Shown here: piece by piece, positions 12,574 to 22,398 of the stretch
Layout of the letters: the number at the start of each line of letters is the position of its first letter
Position numbering within the stretch: the first letter of the stretch is position 1
Source: Candidatus Aquiluna sp. IMCC13023
Lineage (GTDB): Bacteria; Actinomycetota; Actinomycetes; Actinomycetales; Microbacteriaceae
NCBI RefSeq assembly: GCF_000257665.1
Contig: NZ_AJKR01000002.1
Coordinates: 248,001-312,000, forward strand
Length of the DNA: 64,000 bases
Reading direction: 5' to 3'
Made by a program: the position numbers and the translations under genes
The notes under the pieces: generated by a model
The model's input: the letters and a program-made list of their open reading frames with translations, nothing else
The model's database searches: none
What the model was told of the DNA's origin: nothing

Positions 12574-12855
12574 ATGCCAAGAAGTTTGAAGAAGGGTCCC
12601 TTCGTAGACGAGCACCTAATGAAAAAGGTGCGTGTTCAGAACGAGGCCTCCAGCAAGAACGTAATCAAGACCTGGTCGCGTCGCTCAATGATTGTTCCAG
12701 CGATGCTGGGACACACCATTGCCGTTCACGACGGCCGCAAGCACATTCCAGTTTTCGTAACCGAGAACATGGTTGGCCACAAGCTTGGCGAATTTGCACC
12801 TACCCGAACCTTCCGTGGTCACGTGAAGGACGACAAGAAGGGTCGCCGCGGCTAA
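12574..12855 (+). CDS. rpsS: 30S ribosomal protein S19
   Basis: 30S head protein forming a pair with S13 and contacting the A-site finger; 93 residues. Motifs [37 protein letters not shown] and [16 protein letters not shown] are diagnostic. AGGAG lies 7 bases before the ATG. Confidence 0.97.
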   Translation: MPRSLKKGPFVDEHLMKKVRVQNEASSKNVIKTWSRRSMIVPAMLGHTIAVHDGRKHIPVFVTENMVGHKLGEFAPTRTFRGHVKDDKKGRRG

Positions 12856-12886
12856 GCCGGGGCGCCTAGGAAAAGAAGGAATAACG

Positions 12887-13258
12887 ATGGAAGCGATCGC
12901 CAAGCTGCGTAACATCCGCGTGACCCCAATGAAGGCCAGACGTGTGGTCAACCTGATTCGTGGCAAGCAAGCCACCGAGGCATTGGGTATTTTGAAGTTT
13001 GCACAACAGTCAGCATCTGAGCCGATCTACAAGCTAGTCGCCTCAGCAGTTGCCAACGCCCAGGTAAAGGGCGAGGCCGCCGGTGCAATTGTGGATGTTG
13101 ATGACCTAATCATCTCTAAGGCTTTTGTCGACGAGGGAGTGACCCTGAAAAGGTTCCGTCCTCGTGCTCAGGGCCGAGCATTCCGAATCAACAAGCGCAC
13201 CAGCCACATCACTGTGGTTGTATCTACTCCAGACGAGTTTGCAAAGGCAGGTAAGTAG
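12887..13258 (+). CDS. rplV: 50S ribosomal protein L22
   Basis: Exit-tunnel protein, 123 residues. The beta-hairpin that lines the tunnel is seen as [22 protein letters not shown] near residues 86-108; changes in this hairpin give macrolide resistance in other bacteria. AAGGA precedes the ATG; the stop is 2 bases before rpsC. Confidence 0.96.
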   Translation: MEAIAKLRNIRVTPMKARRVVNLIRGKQATEALGILKFAQQSASEPIYKLVASAVANAQVKGEAAGAIVDVDDLIISKAFVDEGVTLKRFRPRAQGRAFRINKRTSHITVVVSTPDEFAKAGK

Positions 13259-13260
13259 TC

Positions 13261-14022
13261 ATGGGTCAAAAAGTCAATCCCTACGGCTTCCGCCTGGGAA
13301 TTACCACTGAGCACCGCTCACGCTGGTTCGCAGACTCCACCAAGAAGGGTCAGCGCTACGCCGACTACGTGGTCGAGGATGTCAAGATCCGTGCTTACCT
13401 TCAGGAGAAGCTAGATCGAGCCGGCATCAGCCGCATCGAACTAGAGCGCACCCGTGACCGAGTCCGCGTCGACATCTTCGCTGCTCGTCCAGGTCTGGTT
13501 ATTGGTCGTCGTGGTGCAGAGGCAGAAACTCTTCGCACCGAGCTTGAGAAGCTAACTAGCAAGCAGGTTTTGCTTAACATCCTCGAGGTAAAGAACCCAG
13601 AATCCGACGCACAGCTTGTTGCGCAGGGCGTTGCCGAGCAGCTAGCTGCTCGTGTTGCCTTCCGTCGTGCAATGCGTAAGGGAATTCAGGGAGCACTTCG
13701 TTCCGGTGCCAAGGGCATAAGAATTCAGTGTTCCGGCCGCTTGGGCGGGGCTGAAATGTCTCGTAGTGAGTTCTACCGCGAAGGTCGAGTTCCACTACAT
13801 ACTCTTCGTTCAAACATCGATTACGGCTTCTACGAGGCCAAGACCACATTCGGTCGAATCGGCGTAAAGGTTTGGATCTACAACGGCGACATGACTGCAC
13901 GTGAGCTTGCTGCACAGCGGGCTACTCAGCGTGGTCCTCGCCAGGGTGCACCTGGTGCTGGCCGTCGTGGTCCTCGTCAGGGCGACGCTGCTCCGCTAGC
14001 AGCAGGAAGTGAAGCCAAATAA
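13261..14022 (+). CDS. rpsC: 30S ribosomal protein S3
   Basis: mRNA-entry protein with helicase-related function in the 30S subunit; 253 residues. The N-terminal [14 protein letters not shown] and the KH-type motif [14 protein letters not shown] (near residues 78-91) are clear. The C-terminus carries a Gly/Arg/Ala-rich tail of about 35 residues, common in actinobacterial S3. It ends by sharing one base with the rplP start. Confidence 0.97.
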   Translation: MGQKVNPYGFRLGITTEHRSRWFADSTKKGQRYADYVVEDVKIRAYLQEKLDRAGISRIELERTRDRVRVDIFAARPGLVIGRRGAEAETLRTELEKLTSKQVLLNILEVKNPESDAQLVAQGVAEQLAARVAFRRAMRKGIQGALRSGAKGIRIQCSGRLGGAEMSRSEFYREGRVPLHTLRSNIDYGFYEAKTTFGRIGVKVWIYNGDMTARELAAQRATQRGPRQGAPGAGRRGPRQGDAAPLAAGSEAK

Positions 14023-14441
14023 TGCTGATTCCTAGGAAAGTAAAGCACCGTAAGCAGCACAGCCCGAAGCGTCGTGGGCATGCAACCGGTGGAACTAAGG
14101 TCTCGTTCGGTGAATGGGGTATTCAGGCCACGACGTCTGCCTACCTAACCAACCGTCAGATTGAGGCAGCACGTATTGCCATGACTCGCCACATCAAGCG
14201 TGGTGGAAAAGTCTGGATTAACGTGTTCCCTGACCGCTCCCTAACCAAGAAGCCAGCTGAAACCCGAATGGGTTCCGGTAAGGGTTCTCCTGAGTGGTGG
14301 GTAGTAAACGTAAAGCCTGGCCGCGTGCTCTTCGAGCTAAGCGGTGTATCAGAGGACATTGCCAAAGAGGCTTTGACTCGTGCGATCCACAAGCTCCCGC
14401 TGAAGGCTCGCATCATCAAGCGTGAAGAAGGTGACGCATAA
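14022..14441 (+). CDS. rplP: 50S ribosomal protein L16
   Basis: Large-subunit protein near the A-site tRNA; 139 residues. It begins [13 protein letters not shown] and carries the conserved [18 protein letters not shown] motif. Single-base overlaps at both ends (with rpsC and rpmC) point to tight translational coupling. Confidence 0.97.
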   Translation: MLIPRKVKHRKQHSPKRRGHATGGTKVSFGEWGIQATTSAYLTNRQIEAARIAMTRHIKRGGKVWINVFPDRSLTKKPAETRMGSGKGSPEWWVVNVKPGRVLFELSGVSEDIAKEALTRAIHKLPLKARIIKREEGDA

Positions 14442-14740
14442 TGATCGGTTCAAAAAACCTATCCCCACAGGATCTAGACAAAATCGAATCTTCGGTTTTG
14501 GTAGAAGAGCTTCGTAAGGCCAAGGAAGAGCTATTCAACCTGCGCTTCCAGTCGGCTACAGGCCAGCTAGATGCTCATGGTCGAGTAAGAGCGGTTAAGC
14601 GCGATGTTTCTCGCATCTACACAATCATGCGTGAGCGTGAATTGGGTATTCGTGCGGTTCCGGTCCCAGCGCCTGCAAAGGCTGCTACCAAGAAGAAGCC
14701 AGCCGTTGAAGAGGCTGCAGCTAAGACAGAGGAGGCATAA
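14441..14740 (+). CDS. rpmC: 50S ribosomal protein L29 with Ala/Lys/Glu-rich tail
   Basis: Tunnel-exit surface protein, usually 60-80 residues but 99 here. Residues 1 to about 67 hold the helical-hairpin core ([27 protein letters not shown]-like segment). About 30 extra C-terminal residues are low-complexity, rich in Pro, Ala, Lys and then Glu. Starts on the rplP stop; GAGGAGG near its end serves rpsQ, 2 bases downstream. Confidence 0.93.
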   Translation: MIGSKNLSPQDLDKIESSVLVEELRKAKEELFNLRFQSATGQLDAHGRVRAVKRDVSRIYTIMRERELGIRAVPVPAPAKAATKKKPAVEEAAAKTEEA

Positions 14741-14742
14741 AA

Positions 14743-15159
14743 ATGGCAGAAGAAACCAAGCCAGCAGCGAAAGCTGCAGCTAAGCCAGCCACCAAAGCGG
14801 CTGCAAAGCCTGCTGCGAAAGCGGCAGCAAAGCCAGCAGCTAAAGCTGCAGCTCCTAAGGTAGCCAAGCCAAAGAAAGCTAAGACCCCGAAGGAAATAAA
14901 GGAAGTGACCCGCGGCTACCGCAAGTCACGTCAGGGCTACGTAGTTTCGGACAAGATGGATAAGACCATCGTTGTCTTGCTTGAAGACCGCAAGAAGCAC
15001 CCGCTTTACGGCAAGGTGCTTCGCGTGTCCAAGAAGGTTAAGGCACATGACGAAACAAACAGCGCTGGAATTGGTGACCTCGTGGTAATTGACGAGACTC
15101 GTCCGATTTCTGCAACAAAGAACTGGCGCCTAGTCGAGATCCTCGAAAAGGCTAAGTAA
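14743..15159 (+). CDS. rpsQ: 30S ribosomal protein S17 with Ala/Lys/Pro-rich N-terminal extension
   Basis: 16S rRNA-binding assembly protein. The OB-fold core, about 85 residues, starts near residue 55 ([19 protein letters not shown]). The first 50 or so residues are nearly pure Ala, Lys and Pro in short repeats (AAKPA/AKAA type), making the protein 138 residues. The ATG has a good GGAGG upstream and no better internal start, so the extension is probably translated. A similar tail occurs on L15. Confidence 0.92.
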   Translation: MAEETKPAAKAAAKPATKAAAKPAAKAAAKPAAKAAAPKVAKPKKAKTPKEIKEVTRGYRKSRQGYVVSDKMDKTIVVLLEDRKKHPLYGKVLRVSKKVKAHDETNSAGIGDLVVIDETRPISATKNWRLVEILEKAK

Positions 15160-15169
15160 CACACCCCGC

Positions 15170-15193
15170 GAATAACGGTCGGAATCGTTATTC
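15170..15193 (+). promoter_or_regulatory. Hairpin between rpsQ and rplN
   Basis: Perfect 8-bp inverted repeat GAATAACG/CGTTATTC with an 8-base loop, ending 20 bases before the rplN start and 7 bases before its AAGGAG site. There is no T-tract. It marks the S10/spc boundary and may control rplN or be an RNA processing site. Confidence 0.45.
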
Positions 15194-15213
15194 ACTAAGC
15201 AAGGAGAAAAAAA

Positions 15214-15582
15214 GTGCTACAGCAAGAATCCAGGGTCAAGGTGGCCGATAACTCGGGCGCCAAGGAGCTCCTGACAATTCGCGTACTGGGTGGTTCCACC
15301 CGTCGTTACGCGGGTATTGGTGACACTATCGTCGCCTCAGTCAAGGACGCCATCCCAGGCGGAAACGTCAAAAAAGGTGAAGTCGTAAGAGCTGTTATCG
15401 TTCGCACCGTCAAGGAAACTAGGCGTGCAGATGGTTCTTACGTAAAGTTCGACGAGAACGCGGCAGTCATCATCAAGGCTGACGGAGAACCTCGTGGAAC
15501 CCGTATTTTTGGACCAATTGGTCGCGAGCTTCGTGAAAAGCGTTTCATGAAGATCATCTCGCTAGCACCGGAGGTTGTGTAA
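15214..15582 (+). CDS. rplN: 50S ribosomal protein L14
   Basis: Intersubunit-bridge protein, 122 residues, the exact family length. The GTG start ([20 protein letters not shown]) has AAGGAG 7 bases upstream. First gene of the spc block, separated from rpsQ by 54 bp with a hairpin. Confidence 0.97.
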   Translation: MLQQESRVKVADNSGAKELLTIRVLGGSTRRYAGIGDTIVASVKDAIPGGNVKKGEVVRAVIVRTVKETRRADGSYVKFDENAAVIIKADGEPRGTRIFGPIGRELREKRFMKIISLAPEVV

Positions 15583-15585
15583 ATC

Positions 15586-15936
15586 ATGGCAAAAATTAAA
15601 AAAGGCGACCTCGTTGAGGTCATCACAGGTGGCAAGCAAGATCGCGGTGGTTACCGCGGCAAGCAGGGCCTGGTTCTAAAAGTCATCAAGGAGACCAACA
15701 AGGTCATCGTTGAAGGTGTGAACATGGTCAAGAAGCACAACCGCGTCGGTCAGTCCGATCGTGGTGGCAAGACCGGTGGCATTGAAACTATGGAAGCTCC
15801 GATCCACATTTCTAACGTGGCTCTGGTAGACCCAAGCACGAAGAAGCCTTCCAAGGTTGGCTTCAAGATAACCACTTCAAAAGAGGGTGTCACCACCAAG
15901 GTTCGCATCGCTAAGAAGAGTGGGAAGGAGTTCTAA
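15586..15936 (+). CDS. rplX: 50S ribosomal protein L24
   Basis: Assembly-initiator protein with an N-terminal KOW motif ([19 protein letters not shown], residues about 3-22); 116 residues. Three bases after rplN; its stop overlaps the rplE ATG by one base. Confidence 0.96.
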   Translation: MAKIKKGDLVEVITGGKQDRGGYRGKQGLVLKVIKETNKVIVEGVNMVKKHNRVGQSDRGGKTGGIETMEAPIHISNVALVDPSTKKPSKVGFKITTSKEGVTTKVRIAKKSGKEF

Positions 15937-16511
15937 TGGCAACCGGATATAAAAAAGCAGGCGCCGAGACCACTCCTCGTCTAAAACTTCAGTACCGCAG
16001 CGAGATCGTGAAGACTCTTACCGAAGAGTTCTCATTCACCAACCCAATGCAGGTTCCTGGTCTAACCAAGATCGTTGTAAACATGGGTGTTGGTCAGGCT
16101 GCCAGGGATGGCAAGTTGATTGAGGGCGCTATTCGCGACCTAATTGCGATTACTGGCCAGAAGCCTCAGGTAAACATTGCAAAGAAGTCAATCGCGCAGT
16201 TCAAGCTTCGTGAGGGTCAGCCAATTGGAGCCCACGTTACTCTGCGTGGAGACCGCATGTGGGAGTTCCTAGACCGGTTGCTTTCGCTTTCACTTCCTCG
16301 TATTCGTGACTTCCGTGGTCTTTCGCCAAAGCAGTTCGATGGCAACGGAAACTACACCTTTGGTCTAGCCGAGCAGTCAATGTTCCACGAAATTGATATC
16401 GACAAGATTGACCACGTCCGCGGTATGGACATCACAGTTGTAACAACAGCAAAATCTGACGACGAGGGTCGTGCGCTTCTAAAGGCGCTCGGTTTCCCGT
16501 TCCAGGCCTAA
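15936..16511 (+). CDS. rplE: 50S ribosomal protein L5
   Basis: 5S rRNA-binding protein of the central protuberance; 191 residues. The motif [16 protein letters not shown] and the block [26 protein letters not shown] are diagnostic. In many bacteria rpsN (S14) follows; here the next 69 bp hold no gene and rpsH comes next. Confidence 0.97.
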   Translation: MATGYKKAGAETTPRLKLQYRSEIVKTLTEEFSFTNPMQVPGLTKIVVNMGVGQAARDGKLIEGAIRDLIAITGQKPQVNIAKKSIAQFKLREGQPIGAHVTLRGDRMWEFLDRLLSLSLPRIRDFRGLSPKQFDGNGNYTFGLAEQSMFHEIDIDKIDHVRGMDITVVTTAKSDDEGRALLKALGFPFQA

Positions 16512-16534
16512 TAACACGATTGAGGTAGGTCCCT

Positions 16535-16549
16535 GTGCTTGTAAAGCAC
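16535..16549 (+). promoter_or_regulatory. Short hairpin in the rplE-rpsH gap
   Basis: 6-bp inverted repeat GTGCTT/AAGCAC with a 3-base loop, sitting where rpsN lies in many other spc operons. No T-tract. Function unknown. Confidence 0.3.
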
Positions 16550-16580
16550 CTGGAAACCGCTTCGAGAAAGCAGACACATC

Positions 16581-16979
16581 ATGACAATGACAGATCCGGT
16601 AGCAGACTTCCTGACCCGGCTGCGCAATGCGAACATGGCACATCACGAATCACTGAACGTTCCTTTTTCTAAACTAAAAGGAACAATCGCTGAGATCTTG
16701 AAGTCAGAGGGTTACATTGCTTCTTACACGGTTGAGGATGCAAAGGTCGGTAAGACCATGCACATCACCATGAAGTACGGCCCAAATCGCGAGACCAGCA
16801 TCGTTGGTATCAAGCGTGTATCCAAGCCAGGTCTTCGCGTTTACGCAAAGTCCACCGAGCTACCCAAGGTGCTTGGCGGCCTGGGCGTTGCAATCCTGTC
16901 CACCTCTAGCGGTCTACTAACTGACCGCCAGGCTTCAAAGAAGGGAGTAGGTGGGGAAGTCCTCGCCTACGTCTGGTAA
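16581..16979 (+). CDS. rpsH: 30S ribosomal protein S8
   Basis: 16S rRNA-binding protein central to 30S platform assembly, and the spc-operon repressor in E. coli; 132 residues. [18 protein letters not shown] and the C-terminal [11 protein letters not shown] are typical. No clear AGGAGG precedes it (GAAAGCAGAC only). rplF starts 6 bases later. Confidence 0.96.
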   Translation: MTMTDPVADFLTRLRNANMAHHESLNVPFSKLKGTIAEILKSEGYIASYTVEDAKVGKTMHITMKYGPNRETSIVGIKRVSKPGLRVYAKSTELPKVLGGLGVAILSTSSGLLTDRQASKKGVGGEVLAYVW

Positions 16980-16985
16980 GCAATA

Positions 16986-17522
16986 ATGTCGAGAATTGGA
17001 AAACTACCCATTCCACTGCCAGCAGGCGTGACCGTTGAAATCAACGGTCAGGATGTTGCAGTCAAGGGCCCAAAGGGTGAGCTAAAGCTCACCGTTTCTA
17101 AACCAATCACTGTTTCACAAGAAGATGGCAGCGTCATTGTTTCGCGTCCAGACGACGAGGCAGTTTCAAAGTCACTTCACGGACTAACCCGTTCACTAAT
17201 CGCTAACAATGTTCACGGCGTTTCCGAGGGCTTCACCAAAGCACTCGAGATCGTTGGAACCGGTTATCGTGCAGCGCTCAAGGGTGCGACCGTGGAAATG
17301 TCTCTTGGCTTCAGCCACCCAGTGCTTGTAACTCCTCCGGAGGGCATCACGTTGGTAGTCGAAGGAAACACCAAGATCATCGTGTCGGGAATCGACAAGC
17401 AGGCCGTCGGAGAGATGGCAGCTAACATTCGCAAGCTTCGTAAGCCTGAGCCTTATAAGGGCAAGGGAGTTCGTTACGAAGGCGAGCGAGTCCGTCGCAA
17501 GGCTGGAAAGGCTGGTAAGTAA
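16986..17522 (+). CDS. rplF: 50S ribosomal protein L6
   Basis: Protein next to the sarcin-ricin loop; 178 residues, two repeats of the L6 fold. [15 protein letters not shown] and the C-terminal [16 protein letters not shown] are diagnostic. By eye only about one of its thirteen leucines uses CTG, with CTA and CTT dominating. Confidence 0.97.
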   Translation: MSRIGKLPIPLPAGVTVEINGQDVAVKGPKGELKLTVSKPITVSQEDGSVIVSRPDDEAVSKSLHGLTRSLIANNVHGVSEGFTKALEIVGTGYRAALKGATVEMSLGFSHPVLVTPPEGITLVVEGNTKIIVSGIDKQAVGEMAANIRKLRKPEPYKGKGVRYEGERVRRKAGKAGK

Positions 17523-17524
17523 TC

Positions 17525-17896
17525 ATGGCTCTAGGAACTAGAGGCAAGTCAAAGTCAGCCGCTCGTGGCCGTCGTCACGTTCGCCTGCGCAAGAAGATCG
17601 AGGGCACAGCAATGCGACCTCGTCTAGTTGTCACGCGCTCAGCACGTCACCTATTCGTCCAACTAGTTGATGACGGCGTGGGTCAGACCTTGGCCTCGGC
17701 ATCGACCATGGAAGCGGATATGCGCGTAGTAGCCGGCACCAAGACCGACAAGGCCACAATGGTAGGCAAGCTAATTGCTGAGCGTGCCAAGAAGGCCGGC
17801 GTTTCCGAAGTGGTCTTTGACCGCGGTGGTAACCGCTATGCAGGTCGTGTTGCAGCTGTTGCTGCTGCGGCTCGCGAGGAAGGACTAGTGCTTTGA
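17525..17896 (+). CDS. rplR: 50S ribosomal protein L18
   Basis: 5S rRNA-binding protein, 123 residues. The basic N-terminus ([16 protein letters not shown]) and C-terminal [18 protein letters not shown] are conserved. Its TGA stop overlaps the TTG start of rpsE. Confidence 0.96.
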   Translation: MALGTRGKSKSAARGRRHVRLRKKIEGTAMRPRLVVTRSARHLFVQLVDDGVGQTLASASTMEADMRVVAGTKTDKATMVGKLIAERAKKAGVSEVVFDRGGNRYAGRVAAVAAAAREEGLVL

Positions 17897-18615
17897 GCGA
17901 AGAAAAGAAGGAAGTGCCAGTGGCTGAAGCTACCGCAACTACCGAGACTCCAGCAGCCACCGATGCCGCAGTAACCACTGAGGCACCAGTAACTACTGTC
18001 GACCCGAACGAGCGCGAGCAGCGTCGTGGTTCACGTGATCGTGGACCAAAGAACGACCGTCGTGAGCGTGAAGAGCCTAAGAGCCAGTTCTTGGAGCGTG
18101 TTGTAACCATCAACCGTGTATCCAAGGTGGTCAAGGGTGGTCGTCGTTTCTCCTTCACCGCACTTGTTGTGGTTGGAGATGGCGACGGAACCGTTGGCGT
18201 TGGCTACGGCAAGGCCAAAGAAGTCCCAGCTGCAATCGCCAAGGGCGTTGAGGATGCGAAGAAGAACTTCTTCCGCGTTCCACGTGCTGGCTCAACAATT
18301 CCTCACCCTGTCCAGGGCGAGGCTGCAGCTGGCGTTGTTCTATTGCGTCCGGCGTCGGAGGGTACCGGTGTTATCGCCGGTGGTCCAGTTCGTGCAGTTT
18401 TGGAGTGCGCCGGAGTTCACGACGTACTTTCGAAGTCGCTCGGATCTTCCAACACACTAAATATTGTTCATGCAACTGTCGAGGCATTGCGTCAGCTAGA
18501 GGAACCAGCCGCCGTGGCAGCACGTCGTGGTAAGACTCTTGCCGAGGTAGCACCAGCACGTCTGTTGCCAGCAAAGACTGAAAAGACTGAAAAGACTGAA
18601 AAGGCTGGTGTCTAA
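17893..18615 (+). CDS. rpsE: 30S ribosomal protein S5 with acidic N-terminal and KTE-repeat C-terminal tails
   Basis: Decoding-fidelity protein of the 30S subunit. Core from about residue 55 ([19 protein letters not shown]), with the KH-like and C-terminal domains following; 240 residues in total against about 165-200 usually. The first 50 residues are Glu/Thr/Ala/Pro-rich, and the C-terminus holds three KTE copies (9-bp tandem repeat at 18574-18600). The TTG at 17893 has AGGAAGGA upstream and overlaps rplR; an in-frame GTG at 17920 behind AAGGA is the alternative start. Confidence 0.93.
   Translation: MSEEKKEVPVAEATATTETPAATDAAVTTEAPVTTVDPNEREQRRGSRDRGPKNDRREREEPKSQFLERVVTINRVSKVVKGGRRFSFTALVVVGDGDGTVGVGYGKAKEVPAAIAKGVEDAKKNFFRVPRAGSTIPHPVQGEAAAGVVLLRPASEGTGVIAGGPVRAVLECAGVHDVLSKSLGSSNTLNIVHATVEALRQLEEPAAVAARRGKTLAEVAPARLLPAKTEKTEKTEKAGV
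18574..18600 (+). repeat. 9-bp tandem repeat in rpsE
   Basis: Three identical copies of AAGACTGAA, encoding Lys-Thr-Glu, six codons before the end of rpsE. A typical slippage-prone in-frame repeat. Confidence 0.85.
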
Positions 18616-18800
18616 TGGCTGCTCGTCTCAAAGTTACCCAATTGAAAAGTTCAAACGGTGGAAAGCAAAACCAGCGCGATTCACTTCGCACCCTGGGACT
18701 GAAGCGCATCGGTGACATCGTTGTACGCGAGGACACTAAGTCCAACCGCGGCCTCGTAAACACTGTTGCCCACCTCGTTAAAGTTGAGGAGATCGACTAA
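18615..18800 (+). CDS. rpmD: 50S ribosomal protein L30
   Basis: 61-residue single-domain L30. Family markers are [20 protein letters not shown] and a C-terminal [10 protein letters not shown]. One-base overlap with rpsE and immediate junction with rplO. Confidence 0.95.
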   Translation: MAARLKVTQLKSSNGGKQNQRDSLRTLGLKRIGDIVVREDTKSNRGLVNTVAHLVKVEEID

Positions 18801-19532
18801 ATGGCTGAAGAGAAGAAGCCAGCCGAGAAGAAGCCAGCTGCTGCAAAGCCAGCTGCCAAGGCTCCGGCTGTAAAGAAGCCAGCTGCTGCAAAGCCAGCAA
18901 CTAAGGCTGCCGCACCGAAAGCTGCTGCAAAGCCAGCAACTAAGGCTGCTGCGCCAAAGGCTGCCGCACCGGAAGCTGCTGCAAAGCCAGCCACTAAGGC
19001 TGCTGCGCCAAAGGCTGCCGCACCGGAAGCTGCTGCTGCAAAGCCAGCGGTTGCCAAGTCGAAGAAGAAGCCAGCTGAAAAGATTGAGAAGTCTCAGATC
19101 TTGCGTCTTCACCACCTTCGCCCTGCAAAGGGTGCCAAGAAGGATAAGACTCGTAAGGGTCTTGGTGAGGGTTCAAAGGGTAAGACTGCAGGTAGAGGTA
19201 CTAAGGGTACCGGTGCTCGCACAACTACTCGCCTGGGCTTCGAGGGTGGTGGCGTGAACCTAGTTATGCGCACACCTAAGCTACGTGGATTCAAGAACCC
19301 ATTCCGGGTGGAATACCAGGTAGTAAACCTTGAGAAGCTAACTGAGCTTTATCCAAAGGGTGGAGCTGTAACAATTTCAGATCTAGTGGCCAAGGGTGCT
19401 GTTCGCAAGAACAAGCCAGTCAAGGTTCTGGGTGGCGGTGACCTGTCGGTTAAGCTAGAGATTAGTGTTGACAAGGTTTCCGAGTCAGCAAAGACCAAGA
19501 TTGAAGCTGCCGGCGGCAGCGTCAACGCCTAA
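18801..19532 (+). CDS. rplO: 50S ribosomal protein L15 with long Ala/Lys/Pro-rich N-terminal extension
   Basis: Late-assembly large-subunit protein. The normal L15 core begins near residue 98 ([15 protein letters not shown]) and includes the [20 protein letters not shown] block; the protein is 243 residues instead of about 150. The N-terminal 95 residues are Ala, Lys and Pro with some Glu, built partly from a 54-bp tandem duplication. The ATG adjoins rpmD and no start lies nearer the core, so the tail is probably made. Confidence 0.93.
   Translation: MAEEKKPAEKKPAAAKPAAKAPAVKKPAAAKPATKAAAPKAAAKPATKAAAPKAAAPEAAAKPATKAAAPKAAAPEAAAAKPAVAKSKKKPAEKIEKSQILRLHHLRPAKGAKKDKTRKGLGEGSKGKTAGRGTKGTGARTTTRLGFEGGGVNLVMRTPKLRGFKNPFRVEYQVVNLEKLTELYPKGGAVTISDLVAKGAVRKNKPVKVLGGGDLSVKLEISVDKVSESAKTKIEAAGGSVNA
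18921..19028 (+). repeat. 54-bp tandem repeat in rplO
   Basis: Two direct copies (18921-18974 and 18975-19028) differ at one base by eye. Each encodes 18 residues of the [18 protein letters not shown] type. A shorter related copy (39 bp) lies just before, from about 18882. Recent in-frame expansion is likely. Confidence 0.9.
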
Positions 19533-19556
19533 TCATCTAGGGGAGTAGGTTCACTT

Positions 19557-20873
19557 TTGTTTAGTGCAATAGCTCGCGCATTCCGTACTCCGGACCTGCG
19601 CAACAAGCTGGCGTTTACGCTCAGCATGATTGCAATCTTCCGATTGGGCTCGTTCATTCCAGCCCCAAACGTTGATTACTCGAACGTTCAGCAGTGTCTC
19701 GATCAGAGCCAGTCAACTTCGGGCCTGTATGAACTAGTGAACCTGTTTTCCGGTGGGGCGCTCTTGCAGCTTTCCATCTTCGCGCTGGGAATCATGCCGT
19801 ACATTACGGCTTCGATTATCACCCAGTTGCTTAGAGTCGTAATTCCTCGCTTCGAGACTCTTCACAAAGAAGGACCTTCTGGGCAGGCAAAGCTTACTCA
19901 GTACACCCGTTACCTAACAATCGCTCTTGGACTGCTACAGGCAACCACTTTGGTTACCGTTGCAAGACAGGGCGCACTGTTCGGAGCTGACTGTACGCTT
20001 CCGATTTTGGTTGATACTGGACCGCTTTCCATCTCCTTGATGGTGATCACAATGACTGCCGGAACCGGTTTGATCATGTGGATCGGTGAGCTCATCACCG
20101 AGCGCGGTGTTGGAAATGGAATGTCGCTTTTGATTTTCACTTCAATCGCGTCAACCTTCCCATCCAGCTTGCTTCAGATCCTTCAGACCAGAAGCATCGA
20201 AATCTTCGTCATGGTTATGGCGGTCGGTTTTGTTGTGGTGGGACTGGTTGTTCTTGTCGAGCAGTCGCAACGACGGATTCCAGTTCAGTACGCGAAGCGC
20301 ATGGTTGGCCGCAAGGCCTACGGCGGTCAGGCAACCTACATTCCAGTAAAGGTAAACACCGCTGGAGTTATCCCAGTCATCTTCGCCTCGTCAATGCTTT
20401 ATTTGCCAGCACTATTGGCTCAGTTCAACCAGCCGGATGCAACAACCGGTGAGGTTTCTCCATGGGTTCGCTTTATCTCCACCTACCTAACATCTGGTGA
20501 CAACCCGCTTTACATGGCAATGTACTTCTTGCTAATCGTTGGGTTTACGTACTTCTATGTTGCTATCACCTTGAACCCAGAGGAAATCAGCGACAACATG
20601 AAGCGCTACGGCGGATTCATACCTGGTATTAGGGCTGGTCGTCCGACCACCGAATACTTGCAGTATGTCATCAGCCGCATCACTTTCCCGGGTGCTATCT
20701 ACCTTGGTTTGATCGCGCTGATTCCGTTGGTTGCATTCACTGCAATTGGAACCAATCAAAACTTCCCATTCGGAGGAACTTCGATCTTGATCATCGTTGG
20801 TGTTGGTTTGGACACTGTGAAGCAAATCAGTGCTCAGATGCAGCAGCGAAACTACGAGGGCCTCCTCAAGTGA
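19557..20873 (+). CDS. secY: Preprotein translocase subunit SecY
   Basis: Channel subunit of the Sec translocon; 438 residues with about ten membrane segments. Starts MFSAIARAFRTPDLRNKL. The TTG start at 19557 follows GGGGAGTAGG at some distance. Conserved cytoplasmic loop sequences (QSQRRIPVQYAKRMVG; EEISDNMKRYGGFIPGIR) are intact. It ends in a GTGA overlap with adk. Confidence 0.97.
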   Translation: MFSAIARAFRTPDLRNKLAFTLSMIAIFRLGSFIPAPNVDYSNVQQCLDQSQSTSGLYELVNLFSGGALLQLSIFALGIMPYITASIITQLLRVVIPRFETLHKEGPSGQAKLTQYTRYLTIALGLLQATTLVTVARQGALFGADCTLPILVDTGPLSISLMVITMTAGTGLIMWIGELITERGVGNGMSLLIFTSIASTFPSSLLQILQTRSIEIFVMVMAVGFVVVGLVVLVEQSQRRIPVQYAKRMVGRKAYGGQATYIPVKVNTAGVIPVIFASSMLYLPALLAQFNQPDATTGEVSPWVRFISTYLTSGDNPLYMAMYFLLIVGFTYFYVAITLNPEEISDNMKRYGGFIPGIRAGRPTTEYLQYVISRITFPGAIYLGLIALIPLVAFTAIGTNQNFPFGGTSILIIVGVGLDTVKQISAQMQQRNYEGLLK

Positions 20874-21457
20874 TCGGCATCCTTTTGATCGGCCCCCCGG
20901 GTGCCGGCAAGGGGACTCAGGCGGCACTCCTTGCAACTCGTTACTCGATACCTGCAATCTCCACGGGTGACATCTTCCGCAAGAACGTTGCGGAAGAGAC
21001 TCCTCTTGGTGTTGAGGCTAAGGGCTACATGGACCGCGGCGAATACGTGCCGGACACTCTCACCAACGCTTTGGTGAAAGATCGACTTTCGCAGCCAGAT
21101 GTTTTGAATGGCTTCTTGCTAGACGGGTATCCGAGAACCCTAGATCAGGTTGAAAAGCTTGACGATTTTTTGGCCCAGAATGGCACCAGGCTAGATGTAG
21201 TTGTGCAGTTGACAGCCGACAGGGAAGAGCTTGTTTCCAGGCTCGCAAACAGAGCTGAGGAGCAGGGTCGCACCGATGACACCCCCGAGGTAATTCGTAA
21301 GCGTCAGGGTATATACGAGGAGCAAACTGCCCCTCTTATTGACGTATACGCATCACGTTCGCTAGTGGCAAAGGTGGATGGGCTTGGCGAGGTCAATGTT
21401 GTTACCGCGAGGATTTCCGAGGTTTTGTCTGCGCGCGGCCTAAGTGAAGATGCGTAA
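20870..21457 (+). CDS. adk: Adenylate kinase
   Basis: Converts AMP and ATP to two ADP. The P-loop GPPGAGKGT is at residues 8-16, followed by the AMP-binding STGDIFRKNV and DGYPRT motifs. The LID is short and without zinc cysteines; 195 residues, the short form usual in Actinobacteria. GTG start overlaps the secY stop; the secY-adk-map order is conserved. Confidence 0.97.
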   Translation: MIGILLIGPPGAGKGTQAALLATRYSIPAISTGDIFRKNVAEETPLGVEAKGYMDRGEYVPDTLTNALVKDRLSQPDVLNGFLLDGYPRTLDQVEKLDDFLAQNGTRLDVVVQLTADREELVSRLANRAEEQGRTDDTPEVIRKRQGIYEEQTAPLIDVYASRSLVAKVDGLGEVNVVTARISEVLSARGLSEDA

Positions 21458-22274
21458 GAGTTACGAGCTAAAAACACCAGACCAGATTCGCAAAATGCGA
21501 TTAGCAGGCCTGCTCACCGCAGAGGCTCTTGCAAATGTCAAGGCGGCCATTAGGCCCGGGGTCACAACCCTTGAACTTGATCAAATAGCGGAAAAGACGA
21601 TTCGCGCCGGTGGCGGAATTCCAAACTTTCAGCTTGTGCCTGGATATTTTCACACCGTATGCGCATCCGTGAATTCAACCGTGGTCCACGGAATTCCGTC
21701 CAGTCTTGTTTTGGCAGCAGGGGATTTAGTTTCAATTGACTGTGGGGCGGAAATTGACGGCTGGAATGGTGACAGCGCCTTTTCCATGGTGGTGCCGGGT
21801 GCAACCGGTGACGTGGCGCTTGAGCGCCAACGGCTCTCGGATGTGTGTGAGGGTTCCCTCTGGGCTGGAATAGCTGCTCTGGCGACCGCAAAGAAACTAA
21901 ATGAAGTAGGAGTCGCGGTTCAAGATTACGTCCTTGCCGAAGGGCCCTACGGGATTTTAGAGCAGTACGTGGGTCACGGCATCGGGCGATCTATGCATGA
22001 AGATCCGGCTGTATTCAATTATCGAGTTCGTGATGCTGGGCCAAAAGTGCAGCCTGGGCTCTGTATCGCGATCGAACCGATGATCACTTTCGGCGATCAA
22101 GACACTTTTGTTATTGATGATGATTGGGGTGTTGCCACGCGCGATAATTCGGATGGTGCTCACTGGGAGCACTCGGTTGCAGTGCACGACGGTGGTATTT
22201 GGGTTCTGACCGCGGTGGATGGTGGTGCTGAAGGTTTAAAGCCCTTTGGGATTACCCCAGTCTTCTTGGATTAG
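21450..22274 (+). CDS. map: Methionine aminopeptidase, type I
   Basis: Removes the N-terminal methionine from new proteins. 274 residues from ATG 21450 (MRKSYELKTPDQIRKMR); an in-frame GTG at 21444 would add two residues. The metal ligands are visible: Asp in SIDCGAEIDGWNGDSAF, His in GHGIGRSMHEDP, Glu in IAIEPMIT and in HWEHSVAV. Its start lies inside the end of adk. Confidence 0.96.
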   Translation: MRKSYELKTPDQIRKMRLAGLLTAEALANVKAAIRPGVTTLELDQIAEKTIRAGGGIPNFQLVPGYFHTVCASVNSTVVHGIPSSLVLAAGDLVSIDCGAEIDGWNGDSAFSMVVPGATGDVALERQRLSDVCEGSLWAGIAALATAKKLNEVGVAVQDYVLAEGPYGILEQYVGHGIGRSMHEDPAVFNYRVRDAGPKVQPGLCIAIEPMITFGDQDTFVIDDDWGVATRDNSDGAHWEHSVAVHDGGIWVLTAVDGGAEGLKPFGITPVFLD

Positions 22275-22398
22275 CCACTAGCTTTCGCGGCAATTACCCC
22301 TTAGAATTGCGACTTGGCGTTTCTGCGTGAAAACCCCTGCGATTTTTGTAAGTTTTTGCGCGTTCGTAACGCTAAACCAGTAGTGATTAAGTGAGTGC

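Noticed and set aside
18882-19028. CRISPR-like repeats
   Set aside because: The direct repeats are contiguous, in frame in rplO and without spacers. No CRISPR array is seen anywhere in the window.
18797-19057. Antisense Ala/Gly-rich frame opposite the rplO repeats
   Set aside because: A simple mirror of the Ala/Lys/Pro repeat; low complexity explains the open frame.
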